A DNA stretch of 64,000 nt from Myripristis murdjan (GCF_902150065.1 NC_043995.1:7463001-7527000), one strand, 5' to 3'; positions 1-37,090 are shown, counted from the first letter of the stretch. Numbers and translations are program-made. The notes: generated from the sequence alone by a model not told the origin.

Positions 1-57
1 AGAGCGGAGGAGAGTGGACGATATCAGTGCTGCCAGAAACTCCAACTGATAATGGAA
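1..57 (+). CDS. Possible 3' end of an Ig-like-domain exon, cut by the window edge
   Basis: Frame 1 reads 19 codons, RAEESGRYQCCQKLQLIME, with no stop, and runs straight into a consensus splice donor GTAAGT at 58-63. The pattern E-x-G-x-Y-x-C resembles the D-x-G-x-Y-x-C motif before the second cysteine of immunoglobulin domains. If real, this is the last piece of an exon of a plus-strand gene lying mostly left of the window. I found no convincing downstream exon before soga3 begins on the other strand, so the gene either ends with exons I could not see or the match is chance. Nineteen residues cannot identify a family, and no function is proposed. Confidence 0.3.
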
Positions 58-85
58 GTAAGTCTGAAATTACAACCTAGCTAAT

Positions 86-141
<56 letters not shown>

Positions 142-3047
142 CCCCTGAAGTGGTGCATCAAGGCGTTGATCAATATGCAGCTGTCTACTGCTCCACAGGA
201 AGTCAGGGAATGCGCTTCAGTCAGCTTGGCTCTACACCAACCCACCAAGATAAGGAAACACACACACACACACACACATACATACACACACAGCAGCTAA
301 GTGCCAGTAAGGGTCTATTTCAGGGCAGGGAGGATGGCAGCTTGGCAGGTGCCAGAGGCTGTGTATGGAGGTCAGTTGGGCTGGCGGACTGACAGCCAGG
401 AGCCACTGAAAGTCTTTGAGGGCCAAGGAAGTCTTCAAAACAGCAACACAGACCGGGGCTTTTTGCCAGCACCACCGCAAAGTGTCCGGGAACATGGTAT
501 CAAAAGCAGCCAAGTGCAAATCTAAAACTAGTACTCAGTGGTCAAAGATTTAACATACAACTAAAGAACAGGGTTTATTTGTTTCAAACTAGTTTATTAG
601 GAACTAAGCAACTATTTAATCTCTGTTGGCAAATGAGGTATTATACTGTGCAGTGAATCCCAGCTGACTTGTTTCAGTGAAAAATACAGCAGCATGAGTA
701 ATGACTGATTATTGGCTATATTTATGCTTGGCAATGTATTGGAAATCACACTAACAAGGGCAAAGGTTCACTGCAACCCAAGCAAGCTCAGTTTTTCTTT
801 TACCATGCATATAGCATGCAATGGTAAACACAAACAGGGCAGTGGTGCTAAACTTTATTTACAAAGTGCAGTAAAGTGACCGAGAGCCAAAAGGACATGT
901 GGTAAGTATGATTGCTATGCAGTATAATGAATAAAAACTGCAACTTTAGTTCTTTGACAGAGCACATAAGAGGATGGGACTTAGATCACATCAGGCCATG
1001 GTAAGTGATTTAACAGGCCCGGGAACAGATGTAAGCCAGTCGGTGGTGTGTGCCATGTGTGTGTGCGCAGTGTTAGTGAGCATAAACATACAAAGAACCG
1101 AGGATATCACAGCTGCTTGTGAGTTATGTGTCTAATTCGAAACCGTCTGCTGTTGGAATTTGACTGAGCATCAAGGGGAGGACGACGTACACAGCAATCA
1201 TCTGAGACCGTTTGCCACTGAGCGTCGTGTGTATGAGGGGTTTTATTGCAGCAGATGATTTCACTGATTAGTTCCCTCTCTCTGGCTGAAGGTGTGCTAA
1301 TCAGTGGGATGAGCTGCCGTATAGTGTTTGCCTGCGTACGTGCCTCTCGGTGACATGGTATGCTATTATTAGCAAAACAACAGAGGAGTTGTGTGGGTTT
1401 GCAGGGAGTGTCTTGATTGTGATTGCATTGTTTACACTTTTAATCACATTGTACATTCTTTAATTGCAGTGAGCACCTCAAATGTCTTCAAAGGCTTGCT
1501 TTTATTCTCATCATTCATTCCCTTATTGTTATCATCATAATATCACTTGCATCACCATCATCTCAGTCAACATCATAGATGATAAGGCCTGACATAATCA
1601 CACTGCCAAGGATTGCATCATATGAATCTTTTAACTACTTTTTCAGTTGATTTACTGTTTGACAGCCTGTAGCTACTGTTTTGCACATACAGATAAGCGT
1701 TACCTGTGCCCACACTTTGGATGACTGTTTTTTGATGAGAAAAGTCAGTGTAGCCCTGGATGCACTGTTATGATGGGTTAAGAACACAAATTGTTCCGTA
1801 GCTGCTCCAGTGAAATTGTTTTAAACTGCAATGAAAACAGAACAGCCAGTGCTGGTTATATAATGAACGCTGCACTCCGAGCCATCTACACTCCCACCCA
1901 ACCTTGACACCGGAAAACATGTTGAGAAAGCCAAGGGAGTGCTAGGCTGGGTATCAGGAAAGGATGACAATATTAATTTCGGCAGCGGGGTAGGATTTCT
2001 GGCACCAAAACATTGTAGCACCTGCTATTTCAGTCAACCTAGAGGGCCAGGTTTCAGACTGAGGGGTTAGATGTCTGTGCCGCTCAGGGCCAGGGATGCA
2101 TGCATGTGCGTGCATGTGTGTGTGCGTCCCTGTGTTTGTCCGTGTGTGTGTGCGGGCATGACTCTGTGTGTGCAGTAAAATTTCAGAGTGACATTTTTAT
2201 GCCTCAGCCAGACAAACAGCAAGGTGAAGAAGTGAGATTAGGAGTCTAGCTCATCACAGAGCAGATGACACATGATGTGACTGTGTGGTTAATTCTGGCA
2301 TCACACACATCTCGGAAAGCAGAAAACATACATGGAGGAAACACACACACTCAACCAAAAAAACACACACAGGCACACAGCATCATAATGATGGACTGTC
2401 CCACTGCTGCTCTCACGTAGCGCTAAAGTCATCATTCAGAGGAAGAGACCCCAGTGTCACCAAGGGTGTCAGCTAATGAGATTGAGGGTGCCAGACACCG
2501 CTGAGTCATTTGGCTCTGGTAGTTAATCTTTGCGGGTCAATCAGAGAGACGGGAAGGGGGAGTCTTATCACCTCAGGAATCCTCTTGGTACAGTTTTTGA
2601 TTGATGCTCAGAACTTACCAAAGTTTTTCCCAAAGAGTACCAGTTACCAGACCCGGCTACACTCAGGCTATGCAAATACACAGTGCATAAGGTCAGCTTA
2701 CTACAACAACCACTGTGTAGATAATTGAAAAAATCAAACCTCATGAATAAAATGATTCATGTCTGTTTGAAAGGTGGAAAGGTGGAATTTAATCTTCCAA
2801 TGAATACAGCAACTTCCAAATTTAATGAGGTATAGTCTATTGGTGGTTTCACAGGCACCCCGTCTCACATGCAAGCTTCATCAATGAGCTGAAGTGACCC
2901 AGCAGCTATTTCTAAACTATTTCTATCAACAATTCTCCACACCGTATCCTGTAAGTCTGGAAACAAAAGCAATGAATGAAACTGTATTTTCTGCTCTACT
3001 TCAGTTTGGAATGTGAACAGACGAGAAAATGTTATGTCCTTGTTATA
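58..3047. other. Non-coding interval left of soga3
   Basis: No supported exon was seen in either strand here. The short open frames are low-complexity or lack splice context. The interval holds a (GA)n run at 88-138, a (CA)n run at 259-292 and TG/CA-rich purine-pyrimidine alternation around 2095-2160. The rest is unremarkable AT-rich DNA. Confidence 0.5.
88..138. repeat. (GA)n microsatellite
   Basis: An essentially uninterrupted GA dinucleotide run of about 50 bases, directly visible. It gives spurious Arg-Glu and Leu-Ser open frames on the two strands. Confidence 0.95.
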
Positions 3048-4238
3048 TTTATTACACAAAATGAACAGCAAAGGCATCACTTTCATCATGATATGATTTT
3101 ACCACTTTGACCCAATAGACTGTACTACTCAACTGAGTAATGTCCTGCTATGTGACCATTCAGAGTTAGTAAAAGTAGAAAAAGAGTTTTGTCCTTTTTT
3201 TTTTTTTTTTTTTTGTAAGCATCATTAATTTCAGTTATGCACAAAAGCAGGCTCTTATAAATGAGACTCCATCTTGAGACACATTTTGACTGGAAAACAT
3301 CAGTAATGGGTGAAGAGCAAAAATAAAAGCCATAAAAATAATGTATTTAATCTTCAAATTAAGGAACTCTATATAAAGAAACCAGCCTTTGGTACAAAGT
3401 TAGAAAAAAGCGACCTTACATTTTATTTTATGTTTTGTTGGTTGTTTCTGCATTTCTGCAATTATGTAAAATGTAAAGCCACACATGAATGTAAAGCAAA
3501 ATGATTTAAGTCACAGGCAAGGTACAGTCCAGGCATGTAAGCCATACTCGAGAAGGCAGAAAACCAACACTGTTTTATACATCACACTGACAAAAGTGAT
3601 GCTAGGGAAAGCTTTACTCCAAAAAATGCCTTTACTTTGAATGCAACATGATGCTGAATATTGTGTATGCAACATATTCTGTGCCAGGAGCAGAGAAATA
3701 TGTTGCACACAAAATACACCATCACTCTGGACTTGTCTGAACAGATTAAATTGGATGAAAAACTGTAGACCTTTTTTAATCAGAGCTAGCATCACTTTTA
3801 TAGTGTAAACATACAGTACAGAACAAAGGACAACATTGAGGGGTTGTAAGATCTGCAAGGCTACACTAGGCAAGGCTAGGATCCAGACCTGAGCAAAGGA
3901 TATCAGATGGTTGGCATGAACTTGAGGTGCATTTGATGTAATTTGTCCTGGAAAGAGATGTTTTCACAGTCCTCTGAGGCTACACAAGGTGCCTGGCAAG
4001 TTCATCTTTGCACACCTCCGAGCATTTGAAACACTTTCAGGTCTTCGTTTTCATGCCCAGGTCTGCTAGGCTCCTCTGGATGCCGCGTACATTCTTCAAA
4101 TGATTGGTGAACTCACAGCTAAAGCACTTCCGAGTCGATAGCGGTGAAGAAGCAATCAGGATTTGGTATGTACAAAGGTGAGATGGAGAGAATGAGGAAG
4201 TTCACCTTGTTGGTTCGGGCAAAGGGACCGGATGGGGA
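3048..4238 (-). other. soga3: Probable 3' UTR of soga3 (long form)
   Basis: This is the sequence after the soga3 stop codon (complement of 4239-4241), read on the minus strand. Candidate AATAAA signals occur on the minus strand at 3422-3427 and 3048-3053, so the UTR could be about 0.8 or 1.2 kb long. A poly(T) tract on the plus strand lies at about 3197-3214. No conserved coding frame was seen. The extent is inferred from the signals only. Confidence 0.45.
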
Positions 4239-27993
<23,755 letters not shown>

Positions 27994-28058
27994 GGTGTCA
28001 TAGGCGATGGCTCAGCTCATCCACAATAACATCCATGCCCTTCCCTTGTAGCCCTGCA

Positions 28059-29300
28059 GCTGAAACATAATTAGTCTATGTGTCAGTACTGGGGAGGGTG
28101 GATAAAGCTCCAAATCACACCAAGAATAGCTACCTCTCTGTTTATCTGCCTGGTCAATTGTGGAACTTTATTGCTTTGGACGGATATCAAAAGCAGGTGC
28201 AGGCAGGAACGCATAGCGCATCTTAGATGAGGGATTTTACACAAACGGGGCTAATCACTATGGTGTCACTAGAAGAGACTGAAGGAGGCTACGTGACCAC
28301 CAGTATGCACGTAGTAATTAGTGATACCTGGTCGGCCATTCAGTCCCGGCTTGATCTGATAATTGTGAGATCAGCTGCAGCTAAGGTAATTACAGGCATT
28401 TCACATTTGCAGAAACTGCAGCTTGTGCACAGCAGAGAGGACAGTGGGCAAACGAGAGCGCATAGAAAAGGCAGTGTCATTGGCTGTGAAATCTGAACCG
28501 CCAGGCGGCCAATTAAACAGCGCTGCTTGTTCAGTAAGACACAGTCGGGTCTGAGTGGCCTCTCTGGTCCTCAAATAGAACCAAGCTGAAAGAGAAACTG
28601 GTTTGGGCTCCAGGATTAGACCGTTTCTTGGAGCTAAAAGTGTCATGTAGGTTTATGAAAGTGAGAATCCGTTCCTGTCAGCCATCACCTTACTCCACTT
28701 GTCCAACTTGAACGATGACTCATTAGTCAAACGGATGAAAGGGGTCGGGGAGCCATAAAGTGACGGGAGGGACGCGCACAATATCATCCAGCCTATTTCA
28801 CAGTTGGCACAGTTGCTTTTGCGCCTTTTCTTTTGTCTATTTGGATGTAGAAGAACGAAGGACAGATTTTCTGTCAACAAAAAAAAATCTCCCAATCACT
28901 GCTGATTAACATAAACAATACAAGAAAAATGCACAATTCACAGTAAGCAGATTTATAGGCTGTAGTGTTTTCCTCGTGCAAACTGAGAGAGCAGCAACAG
29001 TAAATCAAGCCACGGCGGAGGCCCAACAATGAGCTGAGTGGTGGACCACATTCAGACATTTGTCCTTTATACAGGTTACACTTGCCACATTCAGCCAAGA
29101 CAGAGCCACGTGGTCAAGGAAAGCGAATAAACACATATAAACTGTGAACCTGAGGATGAATTTCTTACCTTTTCTGGCTGTTTTGTCGGATTCCGAAGGG
29201 TAGTGTTGATGGGGAGGCAGAGGGATGCTGACTCCGAGCGCCTCCCGACCACCAGCCAAACTGTTTCAATATTCATGACATTACATCATCGCTGGGGAGG
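28059..29300 (-). promoter_or_regulatory. soga3: Predicted non-coding first exon and 5' intron of soga3
   Basis: A splice donor GTAAGAAA on the minus strand (complement of 29161-29168) ends a candidate non-coding exon from about 29300 to 29169. A TTTCAG acceptor (complement of 28060-28065) starts the 5' UTR part of the first coding exon at 28059. The candidate exon contains a short upstream ORF beginning at the ATG near 29276. The transcription start is not marked by a TATA box. A (CT)n run at 29390-29452 lies just upstream. All of this is inferred from splice signals. Confidence 0.45.
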
Positions 29301-29389
29301 AGGTACTGAACGGAAATGAAGTTGCACGCAGCAGGCTGTTCTCATTGGAAGAACTGTTGGGCAGCATACATGCAGCGGGCTACATACAC

Positions 29390-29452
<63 letters not shown>
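29390..29452. repeat. (CT)n microsatellite upstream of soga3
   Basis: A pure CT run of about 60 bases, about 100 bases upstream of the predicted first exon of soga3. Confidence 0.95.
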
Positions 29453-29455
<3 letters not shown>

Positions 29456-31034
29456 ACCACACACAACAGACACTGTGATCAGCTCTAAATCAACCTTGAA
29501 TTCACTCTGTTGAATTGACCTTGGAAGCTATTCATGGACTTAAATGACCCCTATATAAAGCATCTGACTTATCATAAATAATGCAATAAGCAGTTCCTGC
29601 CAGTAGGACATTATGTCAGGTCATTATGGCTGAGAGCTGCACACACAGTCCTTGTCTGATGAAGGCCACACAGGAAGCATCCTTGCTCTTTTTTTCAAGG
29701 GCTGGGTCGTGGACAATTACCTCAGCCTACTGTATCAATCATGAATTCAGATTTTCAGCAGGTCACGCAGGTGCAGTTGGTATGCCTCTACACCCACTCC
29801 TTTAGTCTCCATCTGACGCTAAGGCAGTTTGTTATGGATGAGGCAGTTCAAGCACCAGATTTCATCAAATATACCGAAAAAGAGTTTAAATATGTTTTTG
29901 TTTTCCTTAGTTTGAAGAATAGTCCCAGGATAAATTTCTATCTGTGGTTTGGTATTCCTTCTTCTCACACTCTCTTGCAAGGAAATATACCCAATCTTGA
30001 CTTGGAACCTACTTCAATTTTTCAGTCATGGGAGGTTTTATTTAACACCCCGTGGCTCTGTGTTTCAAAACAATCTTCCCCTCACCTAGCGTGCATTTTT
30101 TTTTTTTTTTATTGTTACTTGGCTGCTGTCTTCAACCTCCCTCTCTTCCCCTCTTCTCACTCTCTCTCTCTCAGTTCTGTGTTGGTTGCAAAACCCTTCC
30201 ACGAATGCCCAGAAAGCATTTATCAGAAGGTTTAGTGTTTTTCTTGAGAGAGGGAGCGCTAATGCTGTCAGGGAATGAATAAGAAATTTCATTTGGAATC
30301 CTGCCTGGCGACGTATTCCTCCCAGAATGTGGTTTTGTCAGGAGATAGAAGGTTAGAGTAAATTTGGATTTGGAACCAGGTTCCTGTGTGTGTGTTTCCA
30401 AACAGAAAGGGTTTCTGAGCACCATGGATTTAGTTTGGAAATAGGCCCAACTCTCCTAGGCTACACATAAACCCAAGGCATCTTCACCTTGGTTGAATTA
30501 TACTTGAGGTGGACCAGGCACAACTTGCTTGTCATTTGGGGCTTTTAATTCTTGGCTGTGCTCCAGTGGCTGTCTTGTACCTGATTGGATAAATCACACG
30601 CACATTTAAAGTTTGGTGACTGTTTGAAATGCATCATACATGAGGCGGATTGTTCTTGCATGTATCATCCCCGTGTGAAGCCAAGCAAAATGACAAGTAG
30701 GTTTGTGGGAAACGCCAGGAATGGAAAGCGATGCTGGATGGAAAGCTGGGATTTGCTCTGCTCTGAATGTCTCACGGCACAGATTTCAAATTTGTCAAGG
30801 CTTCAGTAGCTCCTCTGCTTTCTGCCTCTGTGCAATCCATTAGCCTCTGTCGGTGCTGGCTTGTATAACACTATATCTTGATCCATCCAAGGACAAGACT
30901 GTTCTTCTTTGTAATCACAGTTTAATTGCCAGACAAAATGTTGCAGGGCTAATCAGCCAGCTTTGTTGAGGGGATGTGGTCCATTTTCTCTAAATAGGAT
31001 CACAGATGTTTGAGGTCTTGCACTGTCTTACGTG

Positions 31035-31037
<3 letters not shown>

Positions 31038-31078
<41 letters not shown>
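31038..31078. repeat. (CA)n microsatellite
   Basis: A CA dinucleotide run following GTGCGCGCG, a purine-pyrimidine alternation of the kind that can adopt Z-DNA. Confidence 0.95.
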
Positions 31079-31079
<1 letters not shown>

Positions 31080-31280
31080 GCATATACACATACACACCAT
31101 TGCCACCACACCACTTCCCCCATCCCCCCTCTCCTTCTGCCCTGGGACCATTCAGTCATTTGTTGTGGCATTACAGTGACAGATGTCTGCGTCTCGGGGG
31201 CTCACATGTGCTAGACAAGATCACTCAAATGTCTTGAATGTCTGAGGCAAAAACACAAAAGTGAGAACAAGGAAAAGGAA

Positions 31281-31287
31281 GAAAGAG

Positions 31288-31354
<67 letters not shown>

Positions 31355-31356
31355 AA
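31281..31356. repeat. (GAAA)n tetranucleotide microsatellite
   Basis: About 19 units of GAAA in perfect tandem, giving a purine-only plus strand of over 70 bases. It accounts for the Lys/Glu/Arg and Phe/Leu/Ser open frames seen there. Confidence 0.95.
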
Positions 31357-33769
31357 TGGAAAGAAAAACAACCAGCAGAGGAAAGAGGTGACTGTCATGT
31401 GAAAGTGTCACATCCTTATCAGAATAGAAAAATCAGAATAGAAAATTCACACAAGATCCTCATCGCATATCAGTTGAATGAATTGTATAATTTTCATTTT
31501 GGAACGTGATTTATTATTGAGCTGTAAAATCTTATTTTTATAACCCATAAAACTCTGACTTTATGTTCAATTTCTCTTAAATAACTTGAAAGTTAGACAA
31601 AAATATGTTTCCATATTGTAGGATAATGTCATATCCATATTGTGTATATGCTGGTTGTAGTGCTTCACTGAAGCTCCATCACACTTTCATTGAGTGAAAT
31701 ATTCAAAGCCAAGGTCCCATCGTTTTATGGCTGCTCTATTACATCAAATAGAAAATATCCATATGTTTTGTGCATCATTTTATACACATTTCACTGTAAT
31801 TCGGCAGGGCGTATTTGGTATCTTTGGAAACCATGGGATCGGCACTATAATTTAAAATAAAGTTCTGTGGGTTTAAGCAATAACAGATTGACCAATGGAA
31901 GCGGCAGGACTGAAGATGTTAAAAAATCAAAATATATACCAAAAATAATTGCTGTTTTGAGGAAATGTATTGCATTAAGAGTCATTTCCCCAATACTTAG
32001 GGTCGTTTTGATGATTAGTCTGTCATGCGTGAAGATAATGCTGAGGCAAGTAAAACTTTCCACGACAGGCAGAATTTTTCACCTGTGTCATAAAAAAATA
32101 AAACATTAAGACTTGATATGAGACTGAATGACTTGTTAAGATGGACAGGTGACGGACAGTCCTCACCACTCTTGTCACCTTTATTTACTAGGTGGTAGAG
32201 ATTGAGAATGAAGGCCTCTTACTATCACAAACACAATGTGTATGCATCTTTGTGGAAAGCTGAACTGCTCTCACCTCCCACCCCTTCATCAGACACCGTG
32301 CTCGCTGTGGTGTGAGCACAGTAAGGGAAGCTACAAGGACGAGCTGCATCAGCACAAGGACGGAACAGGAAAGAAGAAAAAGTGAGAGAAGAGAAAGACA
32401 GAGAGAGAGAGAGGCCTGGGTGAACTTGCATCTAAAAATAACAGCACATCCACTTATTTCTCACATTTAAGTCTCTCTCTTTCTGTCTCTGAGCCCGCAC
32501 ACACACACACACACCCTTCCCCAAATCATCAGAGTGACATCATGTCCAGACAGAGGATCCCAGGCGGCGTTCTTGTCATTGTAAAAGATTGGAAGAATAA
32601 TTTGCAGTGTCATTCCCTGGCCCTCACCCTGAGATTACATTATGTGGTGTTACTTAAAGGTGCATGTGTGCCATTCCAGTGTCAGTAAATCCTCAGCACA
32701 TTAATGTCGTCATATTAGCATAATTACCATAATCAAGTTAGACCAGCGCAAATAGAGCTACAGATTTTCTCAAAATGGAAAATGAAAGGCTTATAGAGAA
32801 ATAATTTACATCACATTCCCCTATTCTTCTTCTTCAGCAAAAACAGAAAGGTCCATGCAATAGAAAGCAATGGTTTTATGCAAAATCTTAATTTTGAGGA
32901 AAATTCCTTTAATGCCTCAAAAAATTAGGATCCTTGATCGTGTTAAAATCAAATTATGTCTTTTAGGTGAAAAGCTCCTCCAGCTTTTTGCAAGATGACA
33001 AGCTGAGCAAAGAGAACCACATCACATCAGATCATTTCATTTTCCCAGCTCAATTATTTGATAATGATATTTCTTTGCACAGTGATGTTTTGTGGATGGG
33101 GTAATGCAAAATCATCTTTCTTTGAGTGCTTATACTGACAAGCAGGCAATAGAAAGCATTCTCAAGTTAGTGCTTTGTGAGCTGTTGGTGAATGTAGGTT
33201 GTCTCATGAGGCATGAAGAGAGACTCAGCTCTGCAGTCTCAGTTGCTGTGCTCCAGATATCCACTGGGTTTCTGACAAGCAACAAAATCATTACTTTGCT
33301 GTGAGTCCGTGGGGGATTTTTCTGAAGGAAGCAGCTCTGCAGCACACAGACACATACAGACACTTATTCAAATAGACACACAGGTGCTGGCACACTCACG
33401 GAAATGCTGTGTGGATGCATAGTACACGTACACATGCATACACACACACACACAGACAGGCTATGGCTCGCCTATAGTTTTCATCCTGATAGTGAAAGTA
33501 GGAGTTTGGAGGTAAAGAGTAAAAGTCCTTTCGATTCCATTCTGGATAGATAATCGGCATGTTTATTTTTATTTACCAGTTTTTGCCATTTTATTTTCTT
33601 TTTACTGACGTTGTGTCCAATATCATATAAAATGTAATAAGGGATAAAGCAAACCATTGTTTATACACTTGCCGCTAACTTGTCCCATCTCCTTTGCCTG
33701 TTGCCAGGCGGCCAGCTTTGCATGGCCTGGGTATGAATGGAACATCTCCCTGTTCTTTGTTACAACAGG

Positions 33770-33990
33770 TCCACCAAGCCACATTAGATACACTGGCCAT
33801 TAAAAATACTTGGTTAAGGTTAGGAAAAGGTCTTGGTTAAGGTTACGAGGTCAGCTAACATTCTGTAGGCATTAGTAGCTACCTATGCCTAACACTGCTC
33901 TCACTTTGATTTGAACTCAGATTGGCTGAATGAAACTTGTGTTGAGTGACTCATCCACCACCTCACTACCTTGGCACCCTCATGACATGG
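33770..33990. repeat. Dispersed fish repeat, copy 2
   Basis: It shares, in order with copy 1 at 24880-25110, the words TTGGTTAAGGTTAGGAAAAGG, CTAACATTCT, GTAGCTACCT...CTAACAC, GATTTGAACTCAGA and CTCATCCACCACC. The copies are well diverged, so they are old insertions. Confidence 0.6.
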
Positions 33991-34129
33991 ACTTTGTCGC
34001 TCCCTTAACACTAAACCATAGTGTCATTATTTACACGACCAAGTCCACTACAGGTCACTACACTTCAGAATGTAACTATAAGTTGTAATAAGCTGCTGTA
34101 TAAACAAACTATGTTTTATTTTTGGCAAA

Positions 34130-34580
34130 ACTTAAAATCAGTTATCAGCACTCCACACCCAAGCAGCTAAAAGGAAAGCCAACCTCATTACACAGGATCC
34201 CACCCCCTTCACAAGTCCTTCCAACTCCTGTCATCAGGCCACTGATATAAAGTCCAATTATTCAAGAAGAACATCTACAAAAACTCATTCATACCCACAG
34301 CCATAAACATATTAAATAAAATGAACAATGGACAAAATAACTCTGGCGCACTTGGTCACTTTACACATATCCAGATCTTTTACCTCGTCCGTTTTTATAG
34401 TTTTAATTTTATACCTGCTTTTAAGAATCTATACACACTGTGTGTGCTTTCAGAAATCTGTGTTCCATGACTGTTTCTAGTCAGTGTATTGTCTACTGTT
34501 TTATATGTTGAGCCACGTCGAAGAAAGGTTTCTGTTAGGACAGACAATAAAGCTTTCTGAATCTGAATCTGAATCTGAAT
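34130..34580 (+). mobile_element. 3'-terminal fragment of a non-LTR (L2/Rex-like) LINE
   Basis: Degenerate translation resembles the end of fish LINE reverse transcriptases (the pattern around 'PTHPLHKSF..LLSSGH' and 'KNSFIPTAIN.LN'). This is followed by an untranslated tail with ACAATAAAGC and the terminal tandem (TCTGAA)n at 34557-34580, typical of LINEs that end in a short tandem repeat. The copy is 5'-truncated and no long frame survives. The clade assignment is from recall and could be wrong. Confidence 0.6.
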
Positions 34581-35336
34581 CACTGTACTTTCTGTTTATT
34601 GCTGCTCTTCATGTCAGTATGCATCAGAGGATGGATGTGCTCAGTATTGCTTGGCTGTGTTTTGTTGCTTTGTGCTGCTTACATGGATATATGTGCCAAA
34701 ATCCCATTGCTGTAATACAGTGCTGATGTTTTGCTGTTTCCTGTTGCTCTCTATGGCTTGTGCTCTGTCTTGAGAATTCTGGTTAGCTGCTGTTGCCGTC
34801 TTCATGGCGTCTTGTTGTCTCCGCTCAGTATATTTTAGCACTTCATAGGTTTCAAAACATCTCGCCAAAGGACTGCATTTGAAAATTACCCATGTGGCTA
34901 ACACTGGCACAGTTACAGAGGTGTTGACTAATGTAGCTTGTCATTTGTAAATAAATAATTAAATGATGCTTTTAAATGCTGAGCCATGGAAAAAGCGGTC
35001 AATTGTGTCCATTTCTTATAGCATCTTTCTGCAATTTCTATATAATCATATTCAGCTGCAGCTGTCTGCAGCCATCTGGTAAATCATCTGAGAAATCACA
35101 TTCATAGAGATTTTGTACTGTAGAGACTTGTCTCTCAAACAGAGGAGACAGTGAGAAAAGTGTAGGAACAGTTGGGAGGATGTGGGGACGAAGGGGAGGG
35201 TTGTTGATAAGGCTGCACTTCTCTGTTACCCAGTTGTGAAATTATTGCTTTGGGTTGGAGAATAACAGACATCATTCATATAATAGCCCTCTCTGTTATT
35301 AGAGGCCTCCCACTTGTAAACTCTGCAGGGGAAATG

Positions 35337-35369
<33 letters not shown>

Positions 35370-35588
35370 TCTCAATCTCTATTGATTACACAAGCGCATA
35401 CACAAAACCTTCACTCACTCACATCCACCTCCCCCACCCACACTCCCATATACACACATATGCACTTGTGCGTGCACATGCATGAGCACGTACACACACT
35501 CTCACTCGCTAAACGCCTGTTTAATAGTTTATCCTGTCAGGGCAGTATTTCACCGGGACCGCAGCCGATTCAAAAAGAAGAAGCAGGA

Positions 35589-35634
35589 GGAGGAGGAGGA
35601 GGAGGAGGAGGAGGAGGAGGAGGAGGAGGAGGAG
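35589..35634. repeat. (GGA)n trinucleotide microsatellite
   Basis: About 15 tandem GGA/GAG units followed by a G-run (GCGGGGGGGAAG). The plus strand is purine-rich and has some G-quadruplex potential. Confidence 0.95.
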
Positions 35635-36372
35635 CGGGGGGGAAGAGGGGTGGGGAGGTGTCAGACAGCTGCTGTGTACAGTTACCATGGAAACCTTTGT
35701 CTAATGTTGTCAGGGCATCAGATAGGAGGTGGGTCTAAGGACTCAGACAGAGATGAGCAGGGTCATGAATTCAATTCAGTTTGAGCTGGAGAGGTTTATT
35801 GTTCATATCAAACAGGTTGTCAGGAAATTTAATTTGATAGTTTTTGTTCTTTTTTATACAAGAAACAACATATAACACGAAAATATGACAGACATGACCT
35901 CACCCCACCTGATTCACCCTTCGATATTGCTGCAGAGTCTGGTATTTATTTGATGCACGAAAGTAATGGAAGTGGATTGGTGGAGGGATATGAATCTGAC
36001 TGGTGAAATAAATATGTACCTTGTAGAGGCAGACACAAACTGACCCCCACAGTTGCAGCTCACATTTGGTTTGCCAGCAGCAACAGCAAAGTTTAGCACA
36101 GCTCGAGCTTTGGCACGTTTTAAAAACTTCAGCCCATTTCACAAGCAGTCTCTTTTTCCTGGGATCATAATGTAAAACAAATGTTTAGTGTGTTTAAGTC
36201 TTGAAGTGGAAATCAGGCTGCTGACATGTGAGTTATATAATCTGACAGAGAACAGCCTGATGATGCTCAGGAGAAAATACTAGTATGCTAAGAATAACAC
36301 CAACTAAACACAGGTTAGATTTGTGGATAGAGTTGATGATCGGAGATTAGATCACAGATTATAACCCCTACC

Positions 36373-36401
36373 AAAAAAAAAAAAAAAAAAAAAAAAAAAA
36401 A
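36373..36401. repeat. Poly(A) tract
   Basis: An A homopolymer of about 28 bases with no recognisable retroposon body in front of it. Confidence 0.9.
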
Positions 36402-37090
36402 CACTTGTGAAAACCACCATGTTAATCAAAAGCACATTCTAACTACTTTTTGGACACACTTTTTGGTTTTCATGAACATTTTTTTCTTGTCGTTCTCTGA
36501 TATCCTATGTAAACATTTTTACTTCAGTATTTTTCATTTCATAAGTGAAAGTGTTATCCCCATTTTTTTAATTTAACATTTCATCTTCCACTGATGACAA
36601 TATTTGCCTCTTACATAACACTTATGTTCACACTTCAGTGTTCAGACGCAAGAAAACCAGCAAACATATGAGCTGTGAATTTAAGCACAGGTTTCACATG
36701 TGACTTCATTTTTTCAAGGCCACCTCTACGTGACTGTAATAAATCTGCTTACATGAGGAATTCCCCATCATTAGTCAAGTAGCTGCTTGAAAACCCAAGG
36801 AACAGCTGATGTGTTTAACGCTCTCATGCTGGGCCATGGCGGCCTCTAGTGGTACTCAGGAGGATAGCAACACTCTGCTGGAAGGCTACAGGATGTGTAT
36901 TCTGCTGTCAATAATGTCTCCTAAGAACCACAAATCATTAAACCATCCAAGCTATCAGTGAACATCACATATGTCTTGTGCCATGAAGAATGCATACTAA
37001 TCTATGTCACTGTTCAACTACCATGAAAAACACAGTGTGACTGAAAGGGCAAAATAATGTGACAAGGAAAAAGACAATATTTTACAGGCA

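Larger units (their letters stand above)
29301..37090. other. Intergenic region between soga3 and elovl4
   Basis: No supported gene was seen. Contents: (CT)n 29390-29452, (CA)n 31038-31078, (GAAA)n 31281-31356, a dispersed repeat 33770-33990, a LINE 3' fragment about 34130-34580, (CA)n 35337-35364, (GGA)n 35589-35634 and poly(A) 36373-36401. Open frames here are low complexity or unsupported. Confidence 0.6.

Noticed and set aside
31261-31509. Lys/Glu-rich 82-residue open frame
   Set aside because: It is produced by the (GAAA)n microsatellite and has no splice context or similarity.
35482-35784. Glu- or Gly-rich open frames over the (GGA)n tract
   Set aside because: They are translations of a simple repeat, with no conserved flanking sequence.
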